From the NCBI RefSeq assembly GCF_036346295.1, contig NZ_CP107819.1, forward strand, positions 6,448,001 to 6,512,000: 64,000 nucleotides of DNA, given 5' to 3'. The stretch comes from Streptomyces sp. NBC_00536 (GTDB lineage Bacteria; Actinomycetota; Actinomycetes; Streptomycetales; Streptomycetaceae). A model generated the notes under the pieces. That model saw only the letters and a list, made by a program, of their open reading frames with translations, had not been told where the DNA came from and made no database searches. Shown here piece after piece: positions 1 through 20,520 of this stretch; the first letter of the stretch is position 1, and every line of letters starts with the position of its first letter. The position numbers and the translations under genes were made by a program.

Positions 1-1
1 G

Positions 2-12967
<12,966 letters not shown>

Positions 12968-13014
12968 CCGCAGAGCAGTGACCGGCTCGGCCCGGTGACT
13001 GTGGAACAGGGTTA

Positions 13015-13071
13015 CGCCGAAGGCCGGCCGCCGCGGTCCGTGGAAACGGACGCGGTGGCCGGCCTTCGGCG
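13015..13071. terminator. Bidirectional hairpin between convergent genes
   Basis: The arm CGCCGAAGGCCGGCC (13015-13029) is complementary to GGCCGGCCTTCGGCG (13057-13071). Inner pairing continues with one bulge and one G-T pair to a GGAA loop, giving a stem of about 25 base pairs. No U-tract follows, as is common in Streptomyces terminators. It sits between the stop of NRPS 1 and the stop of the response regulator and probably ends both transcripts. Confidence 0.85.
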
Positions 13072-13089
13072 GCGGGCAGTGGAGCAGGG

Positions 13090-13749
13090 CTACGGCGACA
13101 CCAGACCGGCCTCGTAGGCGATGATCACCAACTGGACCCGGTCACGGGCGTCGAGCTTCGCCAGCAGCCGGGTCACATAGGTCTTGGCCGTGTGGACGCT
13201 GATCACCATGTGCTCGGCCAGTTCCGCGTTGGACAGCCCCCGGCCGACCAGGCTGAGCACCTCCCGCTCCCGGACCGTGATGCCGCTGACGGTCCGCCGG
13301 GGCGCACTCGGCGCCCCGGGAGCGGGGAGACTCGCGAACTCCCTGATCAGCCGGCGCGTGACGCTGGGGGCGATCAGGCCGTCCCCGGCGGCGACCACCC
13401 GTACCGCCGCCAGGATCTCGTCCAGCGCCATGTCCTTGACCAGGAAACCCGAGGCGCCCGCCCGCAGCGCGGCGTACACGTAATCGTCGTCGTCGAAGGT
13501 GGTGAGCACCACGATCTGCGCCTTCGAGGGACCGGCGGTGATCTGCCGGGTCGCCTCGATGCCGTCCATGCCGGGCATCCGGATGTCCATGACGACGACG
13601 TCCGGCTCCAGCGAAGCGGTGAGTTCCACCGCCTCGGCCCCGTTGCCCGCCTCGCCGACCACCTCCAGGTCGGGCGCCTCGGTCATCACCATCTGCAGGG
13701 CGGTGCGCACCAGCGGCTGGTCATCGGCCAATACCACGCGGATGCTCAT
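13090..13749 (-). CDS. Two-component response regulator, NarL/LuxR family
   Basis: A 219-residue cytoplasmic DNA-binding regulator. The N-terminal receiver domain has the acidic pair D9-D10 (VVLADDQ), the phospho-acceptor Asp in VVVMDIRMPGMDG (about D55) and the conserved Lys in GFLVKDM. The C-terminal LuxR-type helix-turn-helix reads TVREREVLSLVGRGLSNAELAEHM followed by SVHTAKTYVTRLLAKL. Length is normal for the family. Its start overlaps the stop of the sensor kinase by four bases (ATGA), so the two are translationally coupled. The pair diverges from an ABC transporter operon, an arrangement commonly used to induce self-resistance or an envelope-stress response. It could instead regulate the NRPS genes; the sequence does not decide this. 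Confidence 0.95.
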   Translation of the reverse strand: MSIRVVLADDQPLVRTALQMVMTEAPDLEVVGEAGNGAEAVELTASLEPDVVVMDIRMPGMDGIEATRQITAGPSKAQIVVLTTFDDDDYVYAALRAGASGFLVKDMALDEILAAVRVVAAGDGLIAPSVTRRLIREFASLPAPGAPSAPRRTVSGITVREREVLSLVGRGLSNAELAEHMVISVHTAKTYVTRLLAKLDARDRVQLVIIAYEAGLVSP

Positions 13750-14951
13750 CGGACTCCTGCCGGGACGGGAAGACGGGCGGCGACGCGGAAGCCGCCCTGG
13801 GGAAGCGGACCGGCGGAGAACTCGCCCTGCAACAGACCGACGCGCTCCCGCATGCCCACCAGGCCGAAACCGGACCCGGTGACGGTGGACTGGATCCGGC
13901 GCCGGCCCTCGTTCACGACCTCGATGGCCAGCTCACGGTCCTGACAGTCGATGGACACCCGGCACGCCTTCGTGTCCGCGTGCCGCACCACGTTGGTGAC
14001 CGCCTCCTGGATGATCCTGAAGGCCGACACCTCGATGTCGGGCGGCAACTGCCGCCGCTCCCCGAGCCATTGGACGTCGACCGTGATGCCCGCCGCCGCC
14101 GTGGTCTCGGCGAGCCGGTCGATGTTCGCCAGACCGGGACCGGGCTCCATCAGGGCGGGCTCGGCGTCGCCGCCGGCCTCCGGCTGCCGCAGCGCGCCCA
14201 GCATGCGGCGCAGCCCCGACAGCGTTTCCCGGCTCGCCGTCTCGATCTCACCCAGCGCCTCCCGGGCCCGGGCCGGCTGGGTCTCGATGACCCGGCGTGC
14301 GGCGCCCGACTGCAGGGCGATGATGCCGATGGTGTGCGCGACCATGTCGTGCAGCTCACGGGCGATCCGCAGCCGCTCGGCGGTGACCGCCTGGGCGGAG
14401 GCCTGGGCGCCGAGCTGCTCGGCGTGGACACGGGCCTGCTGCATCGAGTGGCCGATCAGCCAGGCGATGACCGCCAGCAGGATCGCCCCCTGGGCGTCAC
14501 CGGAGTCGCGGGCGGGAACCATGGCCTCGTGCACGGCCACCACGAGGACGAGAAGACCCGCCGCGATCCACGAGGTCCGCCGCGGGCGGGTGGCGGTGAT
14601 CACGCAGAGCGCGATGTCCGCGGACAGGAACTGCAGGGGCGGCAACTGCGACCCCTGCGCCCACCCGTTGTTCGCGGCCAGTGTGGCGAAGGCCAGCAGG
14701 AAGATGCCGATCAGCGGCCGGCGGCCCAGCAGCGCGCTGCCCGCCACGGCGATGAGGGCGGCCGCGCACAGCAGGGCCCAGTCCCGGTTCGCGGCCGAGT
14801 AGCCCGTGTAGGAGGAGCCGTTGATCCAGGCGAGGGCGCCCTCCTGTCCGATGAGCACCGTGGGATAGAGGGTGACCACCAGCCAGGTGAGGGCCGTCCA
14901 GCCACCCGGTGGCACGCGCTTGAGCAGCGGGAGAGTCAGCGTGGCGTACAT
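13746..14951 (-). CDS. Sensor histidine kinase (HisKA_3, DesK/NarX-like)
   Basis: About 401 residues from the chosen start (MYATLTLPLLKR). An in-frame ATG at 15005 would add 18 residues, but they are polar and lie in the operator-like region, so I prefer 14951. The N-terminal half has five or six hydrophobic membrane segments. The dimerisation/phosphorylation box reads ARELHDMVAHTIGIIALQSG, with His in the HisKA_3 position. The HATPase domain has NVVRHA (N box) and GSGFGLVGMRERVGLLQG (G box). It should autophosphorylate and pass phosphate to the regulator encoded immediately downstream. The signal is unknown; envelope disturbance or the peptide product is plausible from the ABC transporter beside it. 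Confidence 0.93.
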   Translation of the reverse strand: MYATLTLPLLKRVPPGGWTALTWLVVTLYPTVLIGQEGALAWINGSSYTGYSAANRDWALLCAAALIAVAGSALLGRRPLIGIFLLAFATLAANNGWAQGSQLPPLQFLSADIALCVITATRPRRTSWIAAGLLVLVVAVHEAMVPARDSGDAQGAILLAVIAWLIGHSMQQARVHAEQLGAQASAQAVTAERLRIARELHDMVAHTIGIIALQSGAARRVIETQPARAREALGEIETASRETLSGLRRMLGALRQPEAGGDAEPALMEPGPGLANIDRLAETTAAAGITVDVQWLGERRQLPPDIEVSAFRIIQEAVTNVVRHADTKACRVSIDCQDRELAIEVVNEGRRRIQSTVTGSGFGLVGMRERVGLLQGEFSAGPLPQGGFRVAARLPVPAGVR

Positions 14952-14990
14952 GCGGCGATCGTAGCCAGACCGCTCCCGGACCGGCATCGG

Positions 14991-15041
14991 ACCAGGGGAG
15001 TACACCCCTGGGTGACACGATGGGGCGGCCGGGTGTCACCC
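14991..15041. promoter_or_regulatory. Operator-like palindromes in the divergent kinase/ABC promoter
   Basis: Two symmetric elements overlap here. The first is a 20-base palindrome (14991-15010), CCAGGGG-AGTACA-CCCCTGG, with one mismatched pair near the centre. The second is the perfect 9-base inverted repeat GGGTGACAC (15010-15018) and GTGTCACCC (15033-15041). They lie between the start of the kinase gene and the start of the ABC ATPase gene. A dimeric LuxR-type regulator encoded next door is the obvious candidate ligand, but that is inference. Confidence 0.6.
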
Positions 15042-15077
15042 CTGGTGCGATGTACTGAACACCGCCCCGTAGGCAAG

Positions 15078-15998
15078 ATGAGCCGCATGATCGAAGTCCA
15101 CGAGCTGACGAAGCGCTACGGCAAGAAGGTTGCGGTCAACAACCTGACCTTCACCGTGAAACCGGGTCACGTGACCGGGTTCCTCGGCCCCAACGGAGCG
15201 GGCAAGAGCACCACCTTGCGCATGATCCTCGGATTGCACCGCCCGACCAGCGGCTCCGTCACCGTGGACGGCCGCGCGTACCGCGACCTGCCCCGCGGGA
15301 TGCGGCACGTCGGCGCCCTGCTGGACGCCGGTGACGCGCACGGCGGCCGCACCGCCCACGCCCACCTCCGCGCACTGGCCCGCAGCAACGCGATCCCGCG
15401 CGGCCGGGTCGACGAGGTACTGAACGAGGTCGGTCTGGGGGAGGCGGCCGACCGCCGGATCGGCGGCTTCTCCCTCGGCATGCGCCAGCGCCTCGGCATC
15501 GCCACCGCACTGCTCGGCGACCCGCCGGTGCTGCTCTTCGACGAGCCGCTCAACGGCCTCGACCCCGAGGGCGTGTACTGGGTGCGCGGGCTGTTCCGCA
15601 GGCTGGCCGCCGAGGGGCGCACGGTCTTCGTCTCCAGCCACCTGATGACCGAGATGCAGCACACCGCCGAACACCTCATCGTCCTCGGCCGCGGGGAACT
15701 GATCGCCGCCGAGAGCGTGACCGAGTTCTCGGACCGCGGCGCCGGCCGGAGCGTGTCGGTCCGCACCGCGGATCCCGCGCGGCTCGTCCCGCTGCTGACC
15801 GTCGAGGGCGCGTCGGTCGAGGGGGTGTCCGAGGGGCAGTTCACGGCCGTCGGTCTCACCACGGACCGGATCGCCGAGATCGCCTTCGAGCACCGCATCC
15901 TGATCACCGAGCTGACCGCCCGCAGCGGCTCGCTGGAGGAGGCGTTCATGGGACTGACCGCAGACAGCGTCGAATACCTCGCAGGAGAGACCCGATGA
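15078..15998 (+). CDS. ABC transporter ATP-binding protein (drug-export type)
   Basis: About 306 residues, the usual length for ATPases that pair with ABC-2 permeases. It has Walker A (GPNGAGKSTT, about residues 37-46), the variant signature FSLGMRQRLGIA, Walker B with the D-loop (VLLFDEPLNGLDPEG) and the H-loop (SSHLMTEM). The C-terminal extension of about 90 residues is typical of this class. I chose ATG 15078 (MSRMIEVHEL); ATG 15087 is an alternative with equally weak ribosome binding. The stop overlaps the permease start (ATGA), so the two subunits are made together. It probably exports the peptide or another antibiotic, giving self-resistance. Substrate is not shown by sequence. Confidence 0.95.
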   Translation: MSRMIEVHELTKRYGKKVAVNNLTFTVKPGHVTGFLGPNGAGKSTTLRMILGLHRPTSGSVTVDGRAYRDLPRGMRHVGALLDAGDAHGGRTAHAHLRALARSNAIPRGRVDEVLNEVGLGEAADRRIGGFSLGMRQRLGIATALLGDPPVLLFDEPLNGLDPEGVYWVRGLFRRLAAEGRTVFVSSHLMTEMQHTAEHLIVLGRGELIAAESVTEFSDRGAGRSVSVRTADPARLVPLLTVEGASVEGVSEGQFTAVGLTTDRIAEIAFEHRILITELTARSGSLEEAFMGLTADSVEYLAGETR

Positions 15999-16867
15999 CC
16001 GCGCCGACGACGACGACGAAGACGACGACGATGACGACGAAGGCCATGGCCTGCCACGTCCGGGCCCCCGAACCGCGGGCGCGGTTCACCGACCTGCTCG
16101 CCGCGGAGTGGATCAAGCTGTGGTCGCTGCGCTCGACCATCTGGGCCTTCGCGGCCACCTTGCTGGTGGTCCTGTTCGTCAGCCTCAGCACCACCTACGG
16201 CGACTACCTGAGCTATCCCACCGACGCCGCGGACAGGCAGGAGTACTTCCGCCTGTACGGGGCGGTGGGGGACTCGTTCCCCCGGGGCAGCGCCACCTTC
16301 ATGGTGTTCGGCGCCGGTGCCATCGGTGCCATCACGATGCTCGGTGAATGCACCACCGGAATGATCCGTACGACCTTCATGGCGGTCCCGGCCCGCCGTT
16401 CGGTGATGGCCGCCAAGGTGGGGGTGGTCGCCGCCACCACGACCGTGCTCGGGCTGCTCGCGGTGGGGATCTCCTACGGCGCGGTCCAGTGGATCCTGTC
16501 CGGCCGCGGCGTCGCCGCCGGCCTCGACCACCCGGGCGTGCCGCGCATGCTCGCCGCGTCCGTGGTGCTGGCCCCGGTGTCCGCCCTCGTCGGCATGGGG
16601 ATGGGCGCGATCCTGCGGCACAGCGCGATCACCATCGTCACCACGATCACCCTGCTCTTCGTGGTCCCGTCCCTGCTGGACGAGCAGGACCACATCTCCG
16701 CCTCCATCCTCCACACGATGGTGCTCCAGTCGTGGCAGCGCCTGACCTTCGAGCCCAGCGGCCAGACATGGCCGTGGACGGCCGCCGGCGCCTGGACCGC
16801 GCTGGCCGGCTGGGCCCTGGTCGCCACCCTGCTCACCGTTTTCGCCTCCAGCCGCCGCGACGAATGA
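15995..16867 (+). CDS. ABC-2 type permease, partner of the ATPase at 15078
   Basis: A 290-residue membrane protein. A polar start is followed by RFTDLLAAEWIKLWSLRSTIW, the typical entry to the first membrane helix of this permease class. Six hydrophobic segments follow (for example FAATLLVVLFVSL, FMVFGAGAIGAITML, ATTTVLGLLAVGISYG, AASVVLAPVSALVGMG, TIVTTITLLFVVP and TALAGWALVATLL). An AGGAG ribosome site lies in the end of the ATPase gene, and the start overlaps that gene by four bases. The N-terminus is odd: TTTTKTTTMTTK, encoded by a run of ACG triplets, which looks like a slippage-prone microsatellite ahead of the fold. Confidence 0.93.
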   Translation: MTAPTTTTKTTTMTTKAMACHVRAPEPRARFTDLLAAEWIKLWSLRSTIWAFAATLLVVLFVSLSTTYGDYLSYPTDAADRQEYFRLYGAVGDSFPRGSATFMVFGAGAIGAITMLGECTTGMIRTTFMAVPARRSVMAAKVGVVAATTTVLGLLAVGISYGAVQWILSGRGVAAGLDHPGVPRMLAASVVLAPVSALVGMGMGAILRHSAITIVTTITLLFVVPSLLDEQDHISASILHTMVLQSWQRLTFEPSGQTWPWTAAGAWTALAGWALVATLLTVFASSRRDE

Positions 16868-16896
16868 AACGCGATTAGTCAAGACGTGCCGTCGGG

Positions 16897-16930
16897 AAGT
16901 CCCGTCGCCCTCCCCGGGCGGCGGGACTTT
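16897..16930 (+). terminator. Hairpin terminator after the ABC operon
   Basis: AAGTCCCGTCGCC (16897-16909) pairs with GGCGGCGGGACTT (16917-16929) over 13 base pairs with one G-T pair, and is followed by a short T run. It lies 30 bases after the permease stop and probably separates the ABC transcript from the NRPS operon. Confidence 0.75.
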
Positions 16931-16979
16931 CTGCTGTCCGGGACCTCGCGCTGTCAAGGAGCCGGCCGCTGGATCCGGC

Positions 16980-17043
16980 GGGTGTTCAACTGCATCCGCG
17001 AGGGCAGTTGAACACCCCCTTGAACACTCCCTTGGACACGCCC
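16980..17043. promoter_or_regulatory. Array of TTGAACAC-type repeats upstream of the NRPS operon
   Basis: Three head-to-tail 12-base repeats run 17008-17019 (TTGAACACCCCC), 17020-17031 (TTGAACACTCCC) and 17032-17043 (TTGGACACGCCC). The first also forms the right arm of a perfect 14-base inverted repeat, GGGTGTTCAACTGC (16980-16993) with GCAGTTGAACACCC (17004-17017). This gives four copies of one motif, one inverted. Repeats at near-helical spacing about 290 bases before the first gene of the NRPS operon fit an activator or repressor binding array. The binding protein is unknown. Confidence 0.6.
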
Positions 17044-17141
17044 GAACCCCTCCGGATCCGGTACCGGAGGGCGGCGGCGGAGGGTCCCGGCAGAACGTTG
17101 ATCACCGTGGGGGGCTGAGCCATAGTGGCTTTCCGGGAAGC

Positions 17142-17219
17142 TGCGGCGCCCCGTTCCACCGAGAAATGAAAAGGCGGGCATAAAGCCCGGTTCGAATTCC
17201 CGGTGGAAACGACGCCGCA
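17142..17219 (+). other. Composite stem-loop, possible structured leader of the NRPS operon
   Basis: TGCGGCG (17142-17148) pairs with CGCCGCA (17213-17219). After a small internal loop, GTTCCACCG (17153-17161) pairs with CGGTGG-AAAC (17201-17210) with one bulge. The enclosed region has an inner hairpin, CGGGC-ATAAA-GCCCG (17175-17189), and a GTTCGAATTC segment. The region is noticeably more AT-rich than its surroundings. It ends 111 bases before the NRPS 2 start codon. It could be an mRNA leader element or a DNA-level site. I see no match to a riboswitch family I know. Confidence 0.45.
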
Positions 17220-17317
17220 CATAGCCGCCATTTACCCGTGCCGGCATCAGGGCAGGGAAAAGGGCGGCTGGAGTTCACCAGTCAGCCTCGGCCGACGTCG
17301 CGGCCAGGACGTTAAGC

Positions 17318-17325
17318 AGGAGGGG
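17318..17325 (+). promoter_or_regulatory. Strong ribosome binding site for NRPS 2
   Basis: AGGAGGGG lies five bases before ATG 17331 and fixes the start. The string AGGAGG-GTCCTGATG is nearly the same as at the two NRPS gene junctions further right. Confidence 0.85.
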
Positions 17326-17330
17326 TCCTG

Positions 17331-20300
17331 ATGATTCCGTTGTCATTCGCGCAGCGTCGGTTGTGGTTCATTCAGCAGCTGGAAGGTCTGAGCGCCAACT
17401 ACAACATTCCGCTCGCACTTCCGCTGTCCGGTGAGCTGGACGAGGACGCCCTCGCGGCGGCCCTGCGTGACGTTCTGGAACGGCACGAGGTCCTGCGGAC
17501 CACCGTCGGCGTCGTCGACGGCGAGCCCTACCAGTACATCCATGACATGGAGGATCTGGACTGGGCCCTCCAGCGCGTCGACCTGACCGCTGCCGACGGA
17601 TCGCAGGCACCCGCCGACATCGCCGCCGCCCTGGCCGACGCGGCCGGGCACCGGTTCGACCTGTCCGCCGAAGTGCCCATCCGCGCCTGGCTGTTCCGTA
17701 CCGCCGCCGAGCAGTACGTACTGGCCGTGGTGGTCCACCACATCGCCGGTGACGGCTACTCCATGCGCCCCCTCGCCGATGACGTCTCCGCCGCCTACGC
17801 GGCCCGCCGCGGCGGCCGGGCACCCCAGTGGGAGCCGCTGGAGGTCCAGTACGCGGACTACGCCCTGTGGCAGCGCGAGCTGCTCGGCGACATGGATGAC
17901 CCCGACAGCCTGGTGAACCGTCAGGTCCGTTACTGGCAGGGCGCGTTGGCCGGAGTCCCGGAGGAGCTGGAACTCCCCTGCGACCACGCCCGCCCGCAGG
18001 TGGCCACCTACCGCGGTCACAGCGTCCCGCTGGAGATCCCCGCCGAGGCCCACGCCCGGCTGGCGGAGCTGGCCCGGGCCGAGGGCGTGACCGTCTTCAT
18101 GGTCCTGCAGGCCGCGCTCGCCGTACTGCTGTCCAAGCTCGGCGCGGGCACCGACCTCCCGATCGGCACCGCGATGGCCGGCCGCACCGACGTCGCACTG
18201 CGCGACCTCGTCGGCTTCTTCATCAACAGCCTCGTCCTGCGCACCGACGTCTCCGGCGACCCCACGTTCACCGAACTCCTGGCGCGGGTCCGCGAGACGG
18301 ACCTCTCCGCCTTCGAGCACCAGGACGTCCCCTTCGAGAAGCTCGTCGAGGAACTCGCCCCCACCCGCTCGCTGGGCCGCCACCCGCTGTTCCAGGTCAT
18401 GCTCAGCGTGGAGAACCTCGCCCGCGCCGAGGCCGACCTCGGTGACGCGCACGCCGCCGGGCTCCCCGCCGGGTCCACCTCCGCGCCCATCGGCACCGTC
18501 GCCAAGTTCGACCTCGAAGTCACCGCCGAGGAGTCCTTCGACGCGTCCGGCGCCCCCACGGGCATGCACGGCTCGGTGATCGTCAACGCCGACCTGTTCG
18601 AGGCCGCTTCCGCCGCCCGGCTCGCCGAACGCCTCGTCCGCGTCGTCGAGCGGCTGACCGCCGCCCCGCAGGCCCGGATCAACACCGCCGACGTCCTCGC
18701 CCCGGCCGAGCGCCACCAGCTGCTGACCGGCTGGAACGACACCGCCGCCGACACCGCCCCCGCCCTGCTGCCCGAGCTGTTCGCGGCCCACGTGGAGCGG
18801 ACCCCGGACGCCGTCGCGGTGGTGTCCGAGGGCACCGAGGTCACCTACGCCGAACTCGACGCCCGGGCCAACCGCCTCGCCCACCGCCTGACCGGCCTCG
18901 GCGTGGGCGCCGAAACGGTCGTGGGCCTGTGCCTGCCGCGCGGCGCCGACATCGTGGTGGCGATCCTCGCCGTCTGGAAGACGGGCGGCGCCTACGTCCC
19001 CCTCGACCCCGAACACCCCGCCGACCGGCTGTCGTTCATCCTCGAAGACAGCCACGCCCGGGTGGTGCTGAGCACCCGTGACACCGCCGACGGCGTCGCC
19101 GGCCGGCTCGACGCGGAGCGCGTGCTGTGGCTCGACGACGCAGCGGAGAGCGCCGCACTCGCCGCCCTCCCCGCCACCGCCCCGCACGCCCCGGTCACCG
19201 ACGGCGGCCTCGCCTACGTCATCTACACCTCGGGTTCGACCGGCCGCCCCAAGGGCGTCGCGACCGCCCACGGCGCCCTCGCCAACCTGGTCTCGGTGTT
19301 CGGCCCCCTGATGCGGGTCGCCCCGGGCACACCGGTCCTCCAGTTCGCCTCCTTCAACTTCGACGCCTCCGTGCTCGACGTCGCGGTCACCCTGGCCCAC
19401 GGCGGCACCCTGGTCGTGGCGAGCGCGACCGAGCGCTCCGAGCCCGCGCTGCTGCGCGACCTCGTGGAGCGGACCGGCGTCCGCTCGGCCAGCCTGGTCC
19501 CCTCCCTCCTCGCGGTCCTCGACCTGGACGACCTCGCCGGCGTCGGCGCCATGGTCGTCGGCTCCGAGGGCATCGACCCCGCACTGGCCCGCGCCTGGGC
19601 CCGCGGCCGTCGCCTCGTCCACGCCTACGGCCCCACCGAGGCGGCCGTGATCACGGCGGTCGGCCAGGTCGACCCCGACGGCGCCGGCGCGGTGCCCTTC
19701 GGCGGCCCGGTGGCCAACACCCGGATGTACGTCCTGGACGCCCACCTCCAGCCCGTCGCCCCCGGTGTCACGGGAGAGCTCTACATCGGCGGCGCCCAGC
19801 TGGCCCGAGGCTACGTCGGCCGCGCGGACCTCACCGCCGAGCGCTTCGTCGCGTCCCCCTACGCCGTCGGCGAGCGCCTCTACCGCACCGGCGACCTGGC
19901 GCGCCGCACCGAGGACGGACAGCTGGTCTTCGCGGGCCGCGCGGACGAGCAGGTCAAGGTCCGCGGCTTCCGCATCGAACCCGGCGAGGTCCAGGCCGTC
20001 GTCGCCGCACACCCCCGGGTGGCCCGGGCGGCCGTCGTCCCGCGCGAGGACACCCCCGGCGACGTACGGATCGTCGCCTACGTCGTCGCGGCGGAAGGCA
20101 CCTCGGACGGCGAGTCCGACAGCGCCGAGGCCGCCGCCGAACTGGGCTCCTCCATCCGCGAGTTCGTCGGCTCCCGGCTGCCCCACTACATGGTGCCGTC
20201 CGCCGTCGTCGTGCTCGACGCGCTGCCCCTCACGGTCAACGGCAAGCTCGACCGCAAGGCCCTGCCCGCCCCGGCCTACGCGGCCGGCGGCGGCCGCCGC

Positions 20301-20520
20301 CCGGCCACCCGCCAGGAGCGCATCCTGTGCGAGGAGTTCGCCGCGGCTCTCGGCCTCGAACAGGTCGGCGTCGACGACAACTTCTTCACCCTCGGCGGCC
20401 ATTCGCTGCTCGCCGTCCGCCTCGTCGAGCGGCTGCGCGTCCGCGGCGTCGCCGTCCCCGTGCGCGCGCTCTTCGAGACCCCGACCCCGGCCGGACTCGC
20501 CCTGTCCGGCGGCGCGGCCC
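17331..20520 (+). other. NRPS 2 module 1: C (LCL type) - A (Tyr-like) - T
   Basis: The C domain begins at the start codon ([14 protein letters not shown]) and has HHIAGDGYS. It should accept the chain from NRPS 1. The A domain (about 18764-20275) gives DALSVGAVIK from FDASVL, ASLVPS, VVGSE and [11 protein letters not shown]. This is closest to tyrosine codes of the DALxxGxV family, but the match is not exact, so Tyr is a tentative call. T serine at 20403. The T is of the [14 protein letters not shown] type that precedes a PLQEG-class C domain, so the residue may become D. Confidence 0.8.

Noticed and set aside
13980..15077. An upstream in-frame extension of the first ABC ATPase (open from 13980)
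   Set aside because: It runs antisense through the histidine kinase. The ATPase family starts at the MIEVHELTKRYG region, so the start was placed at 15078.
17185..17205. A tRNA T-arm look-alike (GGTTCGAATTC) in the gap
   Set aside because: There is no acceptor stem, anticodon arm or CCA at tRNA distances. The segment lies inside another stem-loop.
16954..17247. A 97-codon - strand frame in the gap before NRPS 2
   Set aside because: No recognisable domain, no ribosome site, and it overlaps the repeat array and stem-loop, which explain the region better.
12968..17330. A small MbtH-like gene or stand-alone A domain that could load the A-less module
   Set aside because: No open frame here or after 62097 shows MbtH motifs or A-domain cores. 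Such genes, if present, lie outside the window.
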